In this document: positions 40,851-50,004 of the stretch, one piece after another
Layout: every line of letters begins with the position of its first letter
Numbering within the stretch: position 1 is the first letter of the stretch
DNA from: Triparma columacea
Taxonomy: Eukaryota; Sar; Bolidophyceae; Parmales; Triparmaceae
Assembly (NCBI GenBank): GCA_030267965.1
Contig: BRYA01000309.1
Coordinates: 1 to 52,252 of the forward strand
Length of the DNA stretch: 52,252 bases
Direction of reading: 5' to 3'
Notes under the pieces: model-generated
Database searches by the model: none
What the model saw: the letters and a program-made list of their open reading frames with translations, nothing else
What the model was told of the DNA's origin: nothing
Position numbers and translations under genes: made by a program

Positions 40851-41103
40851 ATTTTGATAGTTGATGAAGAGTTTAGAAATTTGAGTTGTGTTGATTGGCG
40901 ACTTTTTCATCGAGGCTCTGGGAGGCGGAGAGGCGGAGGGCGGAGAGCAGAAAAGTGCCTTGTCAATTTGAGAGCCCATTTTGTCGCCAAAATCCGATAT
41001 TTCTCTTCCAAAACGAGTACACCCGTCGTTAACGTCAATATATACCCATAAACATCAACGGATATCAATATAACAAGAAAGGGGTTCAAACAGTGGGCAA
41101 CAA

Positions 41104-42866
41104 ATGTCCCCCAGCACGGCTCCTTCCTCAGGAAATGGAGGATTAAAACCTCTCTCTCTACAAAACTATATCCCAATACCTGATGTACATTCATCTCTTC
41201 AATCATCTCTTCCACCTTTATCATTACCATATCCTACTATATACGTTATACAACCACAAACAATAAATGATGCAAAGGGACAGGTGAGATATAGATACAT
41301 ACACACACACCCCTGCCATTTCAACGCTATTTCCTCGACACCATCGCCCACAAATACACCCACTAACACAAACCCTAATTTCTCATCTCTCCTTGCTCTC
41401 CTTTGCTCTCCTAATCTCAGACAAAATGGTCCACCCACAACAACAACTACCCTGAGCTCCTAATAAGATACCTCCCCCGTCTCGGTTCCCCCTGTCTCCA
41501 CTCTCCCTTCACTCTCCGTGTCCAGTACACCTCCCCCCAAGCCTCCACCCCCACCTCCTCCCCCTGGCCTTACTGGTATACCAACGGTGGTTTATCAACA
41601 ACCTGTTCAGGTGTTCGTGTTATAATTGACGTACCAGACGCTCAACAATGCCAGGCATCCTACCTCTCTGAAACACTCCTCCTCCCATCCGAAGACTCTA
41701 CCAAAGGCGACCTCCTAGGTGCAGTATCATGGGAGGTCCTAAAACTCTACCTATCACACCTACAGTCAGAGGAGGTCGTTTCAGAAGTGGTTAGGAACGG
41801 TGAGGTCGTATACACTGGCGTGTGCGGTGGTGATGATGGTACTACGTTTCCAATGTTAGAGTTCGACGGTATGATAACATCCGTCCTTGACGATTTGTCC
41901 GGGCTGCACGAACAGGAGGAGGGGTACTACGGTGTAACCAACGGTTACTTAATGGTACAACGTAGCCTGGATTGGTTCGCCGGGGTTTACGTATTCATGG
42001 ACGGGTACCCGGGGGCTGTTTACAACGACGTATACTTATTCGAGACGGGGGTGAAGGAAAGTGAGGGGGAGGAGGACCACCATGAACACGACCATGAACA
42101 CGACCACTTCAGGGTAAGGAAGGTTTCCGGCGTCGAAATTAACGTCGCCGCGGAGATTGGTAAAGGGCTCCGGGATTGCATGGAGATAAATTCAGGCCCA
42201 ACGCCACTACTCGAATGCGTCAACGATGGGAAGGGCGTAAAGGACGACGACGACGGTTTGGGGGGAACCCTGTACGTGCCCGTCAGGATAGGCGGGGGGG
42301 ACGAGGGGGTTCTGGAGTGGGGGGCCGTACCCCTGAAGTATAAGACGGGGGGGGGAGCGAATTTGAGGATGGAGAGGTCAATAAGATCCACGACGATTAA
42401 CATACCGAGGCCGGACGTTAAGAACGTGGACGGGGGAGCAGGGAGCGCGAGCAGCCCTGATTTGGTGGATGGAGCTCTGTTCCTGATGCTGTTGTTCGGG
42501 ATTTTCTTCGGCGCTGTCGCTGTCGGTAGAAAACTAAGGGTGGTGACATACAATGGTCAGATACCTGGCGTTGACTGGGTTGCTGGGGTAGAGGAGGATG
42601 AGTTCGGGGGGGGGAAGGGGTACATGATGGTTAAGAAGGGTCTGATGGATGACGAGGATGAGGAGTTGGAGTTTGGGGAGGGTGAGGACGCGGAGGAAGA
42701 GGGGGCATTCCAGGGAGATGTTAATGGGGTGAAGGAGGATGATGAGGACGAGGTGGAGCTCCCGGACTTAAGGTACGGGAGCCCGCAGCCAAAGCCTTAT
42801 CATAGGAGGGTGGATAGCATTGAGGAAGAGATGATGAATAAGGAGGTTAATATACAAGGCGTATAG
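41104..42866 (+). CDS. Single-pass membrane protein with acidic tail, PIG/GPI-type or unknown family
   Basis: Two exons: 41104-41283 and 41421-42866, phase 0, 541 aa from ATG 41104. The N-terminal ~430 residues look like a folded, beta-rich domain (LRVQYTSPQAS, SWEVLKLYLSHLQ, GYLMVQRSLDWFAGVYVFMDG), with a His/Asp-rich loop (HHEHDHEHDH) that may bind metal. One TM helix follows (ALFLMLLFGIFFGAVAVG), then a ~90-residue acidic tail (DDEDEELEFGEGEDAEEE) ending near RRVDSIEEE. No clear signal peptide. I cannot name the family; 'GPI-type' in the call is only a loose resemblance and should be read as unknown. Confidence 0.65.
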
Positions 42867-42918
42867 TAACTGTGCAAGTAGGGATCTAGTAGATACTCAA
42901 TTTTTAGAAGAAACAAAG

Positions 42919-42957
42919 CCCTTAAACACTCCCTTAAACACTCCCTTAAACACTCCC
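42919..42957. repeat. 12-bp tandem repeat between convergent genes
   Basis: Three copies of cccttaaacact plus a partial unit, ending just before the WDR76 stop at 42961. Confidence 0.85.
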
Positions 42958-42960
42958 AGA

Positions 42961-45004
42961 TCAATCCATACCCGCAACAACGATCCTCCCAGAGCTGCTC
43001 CCCCCAACGAGCACTGGCATAGTATCGTGGAAGCAGTTCCTGCTGCAAACCGCGCTAACGGCGTCCCCCTTGATCTTCCCCGTGCACTTGAACCCCTTCC
43101 CGTCCAGGGAGAAGACCTCGAGCTGCCTGGGCTTCTTCATGCTCCCGACGGTGAAGATGTCGTGGCGACCGTGCCACCGTGCCATAAACGTAGCAAGGTA
43201 CCTGCCGGTCCTATTGTCGTGCTTAATGACCTGGGAGCCATCGTTCATGTCGCCCTTCTGAAGGTGCGCGTCCTTGGTCAAAGTCAAGACGTCGGCTGTG
43301 CTCGTGGTGAGCAGGTACGAGCCACTGGGGCTGAAGAAGCTCGAGTTGATGCTCCCCGCAAAGGCGTGCGTCGCGAACGGTTTCGGGGTCTGCAAAGGGA
43401 GAAGAAGGAGTGAGACAATGATGGAAGGTTTTAGCTTTAGTAAGTGATGACAACTGTTTCGAAAGTAGTTGCTTCCTTCGCTCATCCTCCTCTCACCTTG
43501 GATGTTTTCCAATTACCGGTCTTGGACAACTCTTTCTGATTCCAGGTTCCAAACTTGCGAATGTCGAATAGCTTGACCTCCCTATCAAGTCCTCCCACGG
43601 CGACGACGTGAGGACTGAAGGGGTGCTGGCTCATGGTGTTGACCTTCGGGGAGAGCGGCGAGAGCAAAAGGAATAAGTTAGTATGTAAATATATTCGAAC
43701 ATTTATGCGACAGGTGATGCGACGAGCGTGCATTGCGATGCGATCCTTCATCCACTCCACTCCTCCACTTTTTCTTACCTTCTTCTGGCTGACATTCCCG
43801 TTGATCTCAACCTTCCCCGACCTCGTGTCGTAAAACACGAGGTTCCCGGTACTGCTTGTCAGCCAGATTCCCTTCCCGTTTGCCACCCCGTTTTCCTTGT
43901 CCCAGCACCCATACTGGGTGAAGTACCCCTCTCCCTCGTCCACCCCATACCCTGGCTCCCCCTTGAACTTGTCGGCAGCCTCGTTAGTGCCGTACGTGGC
44001 GAGGAGCTGGGTGTGTACGCCGGTCTCGGCGTCCATTAGCCTGACCGTGCAGTCGTAGCTGACGGAAAGGAGCTTGTCGCTGGTGGGGCTGTAGTCGAGG
44101 TGCGTTACGACGCGGCTGTGGGGCTTGCTGTAGAGCTGCTCGTGCTCGGGGGCCGAGGAGTCGTAGACTCCGATGTGGCCCCATGTGTCGCCAACGAAGC
44201 AGACCAGTTTTTGGGTCGTTGGCGCGCAGCAGACAGAGTAGATCTGAAAGGAGGAGCAAAGTGACAAGGTGAGGAGTGAAGTGATGGAAGTATTACATTG
44301 GTTCAAGCCGTGCTCACCTTATCGGGCGTTACCTTGATGTTGCGCTCGAGAACGACGGGGCTGGAGGTTAGGTTAGATAGGTAGTCTGATATGGAGGCCG
44401 GGTTGTCAGCTGAAAACTTGAGGGTCGTCTTCGCCTTCGCCTTCGCCTTCTTCTTCTTCTTTGCCGCCGGCTCGGGAGATGAGATGCCGCAGGAGCTGAA
44501 GATTTCGAGGAAGCTCTTCTTGACACCCTCCTGGTCTTCCTCCTCATAAGCCCCCCAGGCCTCAACATCCTCCCCGTCATTAATCCTATCGTCATAAAAC
44601 ATGACTTTCGTAGGCGCAATTCCCGCGGTACCATCATCGTTCAAAACGCCGTTGATCTCAATCTTTCTCCCACTGTCACTCTTGACAAAGAAACCATCAT
44701 CAACAACTTCACCCCTAACCCTCCCTGACCTTCTGCTGGGCTCCCTGACGCCCTTCGCAGGTTTGACCCTTGGCTTAGAGCTAGAGCGCCGAGCGGCCTT
44801 CGTGCGGTTCAAGTCCGCCTGCATAGAAGAAAGGTTGTTCTCCCCAAAGCCAAGGGAAGAAAGGTAGTCATTGTTCCTCTTCCTCTTCCTCTGCACAAAG
44901 TCCTTGTACGACTCCCCACTATTTGGATCGTAGATCATCCCCTTCATTGACAAAGGAGCAGGAGAAAGGTCCTCAGATACGGAGGTTGGTGAGGCATTTG
45001 GCAT
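42961..45004 (-). CDS. WDR76: WDR76/CMR1-type WD40 protein
   Basis: Four exons: 44318-45004, 43779-44243, 43497-43643 and 42961-43389, all phase 0, 575 aa. The basic N-terminus has YKDFVQRKRKRNNDYLSSLG and an RRSGRVRGE motif, typical of the WDR76/CMR1 leader. The propeller follows: VTPDKIYSVCCAPTTQKLV, GDTWGHIGVYD, LSVSYDCTVRLMD, VAVGGLDREVKLFDIRK. The family binds DNA and chromatin in damage response and protein quality control (yeast Cmr1, human WDR76, a CUL4 adaptor). The third exon acceptor is the atypical cccgaag. A Lys/Ala run (AAKKKKKAKAKAK) lies at ~200. Confidence 0.85.
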
Positions 45005-45248
45005 TTTGGATTGTTGACTCAGAAAAATTGAGTCGGCTGAAGTAGTTATTTCTGTGTAAGAGGAGGACGTAGGCGGTTTAGAAAATGAGGAGCGTGGTTA
45101 GAAGCTTTATTTTTGAGATATTGAAGCTAATTCTTACCTATTCGTGGTTTGTGACGGAAAAGCTAGGTAATGTAGAATTGGGGGAAAAGTCAAGTCGATC
45201 AAAAGCCCTCAAAAGTCGAAGAAAAAAGGAGAATCCTGAACCCTTCAA

Positions 45249-47117
45249 ATGGCAACTCACCGCGTCGACTGGGTCGGTATTGTTGTAGTCTCGGGGTCTG
45301 AAATGTCCATGTGCGTATGGAAATGCGTATGGAAATGCGTCTGTATCACTGTATCTCCTATTTTAACCCTCAGCTAATTCACCCTTCCCTTTCCCTCCCA
45401 GATCTGACGTTCTCATCTCTTACAGCGCGATGTCTCTCCCTTGTGGGCCTCACGTGGTGCCAGCTTCTCTCCTCACGTCCTTCATCGGAACTGGTTCGAT
45501 AGAAGCTTGGTCCTCCCATTCAGATGATGTATGGGAAAACCTTGACAGCGAGCTTTGCACCTTTGAGGAGATGGCTGTCAGGGGGGGGGAGAGGGATGAC
45601 GGCTTTGAGACGTTTGTGTCTAAGAGTAGGCTCAACAATAGGTATCTGGTTGCGAGGCTGATGTGCAATAGGTTCCAGTGTTGGAGGAGGGGGGAGAAGG
45701 AGAGTTTCATTCGAAGGGTTGATGAGTTGCAGGTGAGGGGGGAGGGAGGAAGGGAATCAGTAGGGGATGCATGTAAAATGATCTGGAACGTTTGGGTCGT
45801 ATTTCGGGACCTTTGGATAATATTTTGGGGCCTTCTTTCTAACCCACACCCAAACCCTTCCACCCCTCTCCCCCAGTACACACTGGCACCCTCTTCCGTA
45901 CATTACATCTCCAAGAAGTCCGACTCTTATAATCCGCTGTTGCTGTCCTCCCGGCTCCAGTCGATCGTCGACGACTGCGACGGTCTTCTTGCGTTCGTTG
46001 GCGGGGAAGAGGAGGAAAGTGCGAGGGTTGAGGGGTTGAGGAAGAAGTGGATGCAGTACGAGGGGATGGGACTGGGACCCGACGACTTCCGGGGGGTCAT
46101 AGTGCCGAAGAATCCAAACGCGGGGCAGAGAAGAGAGGTCTACAAGGGGCTTGATGACGACTTTGTTGGGGCGGGGGTTGGAGGGGACGAGAGGGATGCG
46201 GTGCCAATCAAGCAGGTGAGGGAGGGGGCCCTTGCTGTCCATCTTAGCCCTTTCGCAAACTCAAATTCAATAACCCCCCTCTCCCCTCCCTCCCCGAATG
46301 CGCGCAGGAGGCTGCTCCAACTTCCACTCCGGCCCTCCCTCAACCCCCCCAGGAGTCCCTCTTCCCACCCTCCGAACCCCTCCCCCCCCAACCCACTGGA
46401 CTTCTTTGCAAAGTCACGATCGACGAAGACTACAAGCTATCCGTCAAGGACAACATGTCGACCTTCTCGCTGGACGGGATCGTCAAGCTCCTCATTGTCG
46501 AGGAGCAACGGAAGGGGGAAGACCAAATCCCAACTCGCAAACTCAGAGTGGCCCTGGACGGGAGGTTCAATAGGATCGTAGCTAACGGACCGGGCCTTCC
46601 GGAGGGTGGGTTCTCCATCGCGTGTCAACCGAACAAGCCAATGCCTGCCATTAAGTACCACGTGGACGAGGCCGTCAACGTGGTCAGGGTGCAGAGTAGG
46701 CTGGCCTTCGACGGGGCAATGTGCAGAGTCAGCGTGCAAGTCGCAACCAACCCGGCCTTCAGCTACGTTTTCACGTCCGTCACGGTGGGGCTCAACCTCC
46801 CCCCAGTTTTCAAGAAGGACACCCTTAGGATAGCACCGGGATCAACTGGAGGATGGATCAACGAAGCAACCGTACAGCTCCGACTCGATGGGGTTGTCAA
46901 GGCGGGGGAGAAGAGGGTGGTGAAGATGCAGGCAGAAATGGAACAGGCAGGGGAAGGGAGGAGGATCATGGAAAGGACAACACTCCCCGTATTTGTGAGA
47001 ATGTACGCGAACGAGAATTTGACCAACGCGCAAATTACAATTGAGACAGAAGATGGTGATGGAGAAGTCGGAATTCAAGAGGTGGTTAGACGACTTCGGA
47101 TTCAAGTAAAATCGTAG
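45249..47117 (+). CDS. Possible mu-homology-domain (adaptor/muniscin-like) protein
   Basis: Four exons: 45249-45310, 45402-45732, 45877-46215 and 46308-47117, with matching phases, 513 aa. Intron 1 has donor CCAT|GTGCGT. The N-terminus MATHRVDWVGIVVVSGSE resembles a longin-like first strand. The C-terminal ~250 residues (from CKVTIDEDYKLSVKD) are beta-rich; their strand order (LRVALDGRFNRIV, CRVSVQVATNPAF, SVTVGLNLPPVF, GGWINEATVQLRL) recalls the mu-homology domain of adaptor or FCHO-type proteins. That is weak similarity by eye. If right, the protein would act in vesicle coat cargo binding. Head-to-head with WDR76 (244 bp). Confidence 0.55.
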
Positions 47118-47207
47118 ATCAAGATTTATTGAGAACTTGCATGTCCATTCCCTTGTCTCGTCTCTGATATATTCGTTTTCATTTTTATAGTCCCGTTATA
47201 TTCATGA

Positions 47208-47253
47208 ACTCTGTAAACCGCGCTGCAGTAACTCTATAAACCGCGCTGCAGTA
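47208..47253. repeat. 23-bp tandem duplication in convergent intergenic region
   Basis: Copies at 47208-47230 and 47231-47253 (actctrtaaaccgcgctgcagta). The surrounding 47118-47304 otherwise holds only 3' flanks and C-runs. Confidence 0.75.
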
Positions 47254-47304
47254 ATTACAGGCGTTTCATCCCCCCCCCCCTCCCCCCCCCTTATCCTCGA
47301 TATT

Positions 47305-49413
47305 CTAGTCCGTCTTCTTCCCGACCTCGACTACCTTTCGATGTTTGTTCGACGGCTTGGCGGCGCCCCTCAAGTCGCTTTTGGGCATTTTCCGAACCTC
47401 GCTGAGGCGAAAGCACTTGAGCATCTCGTTCTGCTCGGACACCTTCCTCATCTTCTCCTCGGAGGGGAGGTAAGACTGCTGCCGGATCCAGCACTGCATC
47501 TTGTTGACCTCGGCCTTGATCTCATCATACTTGATTTCCGAGGAGCTGCTCTCAAGCTTCCGGGAGACCCTCTTGGGAGAGCGGTTCTTATCTTCGTTGT
47601 TCTTCTTCGTTTGGGCTCCCCTTATGCTGTAAAGGGTCGGAGCTATATCAACGAGGTTCCGGTGGACGCTCATGTTGGGGAATATCGAGCTGGGGTCGGA
47701 GAAGTCAAGGCCTCTGAAGAGGTTGTGCTCCATGGCCTCCTCCACCGACATCCTGTCGGCGTGGTTGCAGACGACCTTCGAAATGAAGTCGAAGTAGAGG
47801 TTGCTCATGTCGCGGGGCTTCGCCTTCGGGTTGAGCTTAGAAGTCTTATTGGTCATCTGAAGAACCTCATAGGCGGGCATCCTGTCAACATTGACCCCCC
47901 ATGGATTGGTGTCCGTCACGAGCTCCCAAGCAATAACCCCGATTGACCAGATGTCGTACTTAGCAAGGTCGGCGAACTTCTTCGTGCCCACCTCGGGGGG
48001 AATGTAAAGCGGCGTGCCGACAAGGTTGAACTCATCGCTGTCGCTCTTGGCAACCCCACCCCCCTTCATTTCCTTGGCGAGCTCAAAGTCACTCACGACG
48101 ATGTTGCAGTTAGAGTCGAGGAGGATATTTTCAGGTTTGAGGTCTCTATGGACTGCGGAGAGGAGGGGGAGGGGGGATGTTAGGGGTTGTTCGCGGGGGA
48201 GGTGGCGGGGGCGGGGGCGAGGAGAGCAAAAATTAAGGGCCCTAACCCTGAACCACCAAAGCTCTTACCTATCCCCTTCTTGATCATGCTTCTGATCGCC
48301 ACCAGCATTTGGGCGATCCACTGCGTGGCAGCATCCTCCGGGACTCCCCTGGTCGCCTTCAAGACGCAGTGCTCATTGATGAAATTGAACAGGTCGCAGA
48401 CGTGCATGTCGTAGATCATGGTGCTTCGAATACTCTGGGACGGAGGGGTGAGCTGAGGGGCGGGGAGGGGCTAGGTTGAGGGGGACTGGGAGCGACCGCC
48501 CGGCACTCACCTCCTCGTAGCACTCTGGCTTGTTGATGATACCCCTGGCCACCCCGTCCTCATGAAGCATCTTGATAATTTTGTACTCGTTCATAATAGT
48601 ATTGAGATCGTCGTTTGATGTAACGGTGGTCTCTTTCATGACGTACTCTTGCTCAGTCACTGGGTCGTCTACTGCAAAGACGAACTTGTTGTCATTCATC
48701 TGCAGTGAGCTGAGCTTTCTGTACGTCAGGGGGGACTTCGGGGAAAACGATGATGACACTGAAGACTGGTTGCTATCATCCTCTCCTTCTCTCTGTGTCT
48801 GATCATCGCTCTCCGTCTTTAAGACGGAGCTCAAAGACTCATCAGAACCACAAGTTGTCAGGGAGGGTAACGAGGCAGAGGGAAAGCTTGAGCGTACATC
48901 CTGCATCAAGTCTGGGGGAAGGTGAAGGCTTAAGCTATCGTAGAAGTGGCACTGTCGAGACTCCATAACGCCGCCAATCTCCTGGATCCTTAAGTCTTCA
49001 ATATCACTGTGGCCATGAAGCTTCTCAATAACTCCCAGAAGAACCGTCAAAGTCGATTCTAGGCACAGCTTCGTCTCAACGAAGGAAGACTTTAATGAAA
49101 CGATACTCGTACCGGTCACTCTTTCCTTAGTTGAACCCACAGTATCATTCAAAACCCTCAAAGAGCTCACTATATCACGTGCCTTGGCATGGATGTTCAC
49201 TGTAAATACCCCATTTGATGGACCAATCAAGCTCACATTCCGCTCAAGTAACGATTCAGTATTGATAACTGGTTGTACGGACCGAGAAGACGATATCTCG
49301 CCCTTACCTAGGGAATCACCAACATTTCCAAAGTTCAAGCACGGCTTGGACTGCATGGGGATAGTTACAGGAGGGTGACCCTGCGTTTCCCTTATATCTG
49401 GGAGCTCGGTCAT
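47305..49413 (-). CDS. Protein kinase-like protein with DFE in place of DFG
   Basis: Three exons: 48511-49413, 48269-48434 and 47305-48152, phases 0 and 1, 638 aa. Residues 1-~230 are a Ser/Thr-rich helical region. The kinase fold starts at ~235: KFVFAVDD, then YVMKE with the candidate VAIK-type Lys, and NEYKII for the alpha-C Glu. No glycine-rich loop is visible. The catalytic loop is VHRDLKPEN (D360) and the metal motif is DFE (378-380). GTPLYIPPE (402-410) and DIWSIGVIAWEL are canonical. The C-terminal ~120 residues are basic and helical. The retained K, HRD and DF-Asp allow activity, but the missing loop and Gly-to-Glu change make weak or atypical catalysis possible. Group not assignable. 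Confidence 0.82.
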
Positions 49414-50004
49414 TAAGTTCGTGACGTTGAAGCTTCTTCCGGACGATCAGAAACAATACCTACAACGTGCCTTTTGCCTGGGTTTGAGAGAACTTAACTT
49501 TCTTTGCTTGACCTTGTCAGTGTCAGAGGTTGAAGAACTGAGACTTGAAGAACATGACACCTAGATTTAACCATTGGGCCCCATACTCTGAATGCGTATT
49601 TTTTCCCCCACGGGTGCGTTGGCAAAGTAATAAAATCAGACAACCCCGAAATATTCTGTACGAAACGTCGAATAGATCGTACGAATTGTCGAACAATAAA
49701 ATATAAAATAAAAGAGCCGATCAGGAGTGTCACACTTTGGAAGCATGGCCTGTGACCAACCTCAGTTTTGGGGCTAAATCGTCGATTTGTTCCATCGACA
49801 GTCGTTTTTAGATGTTTCTTGACGCTATTGATATATTTATAAACGCCATGGGAAAAAGCGCTATACAAAATTCTAACCCAAATTCCTTCGAAAATTCCAT
49901 TCCCAAAAAAATTCTGAAAATTCCACCAAACTAAAACAAAGTTTTCGTTCGAATCCTCGCCACTCTCGCCTGAGCCTTCTTGCTTCCTGAAATCTTGGGT
50001 TCTT
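49414..50004. other. Intergenic, AT-rich divergent 5' region
   Basis: About 590 bp between the kinase start (minus) and the MBD/Tudor gene (plus). It is AT-rich with short TATA-like stretches (tatatttataaa near 49830, ctatatac near 50020). Minus-strand frames at 49494-49868 and 49873-50064 have no family or splice support. Confidence 0.45.
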
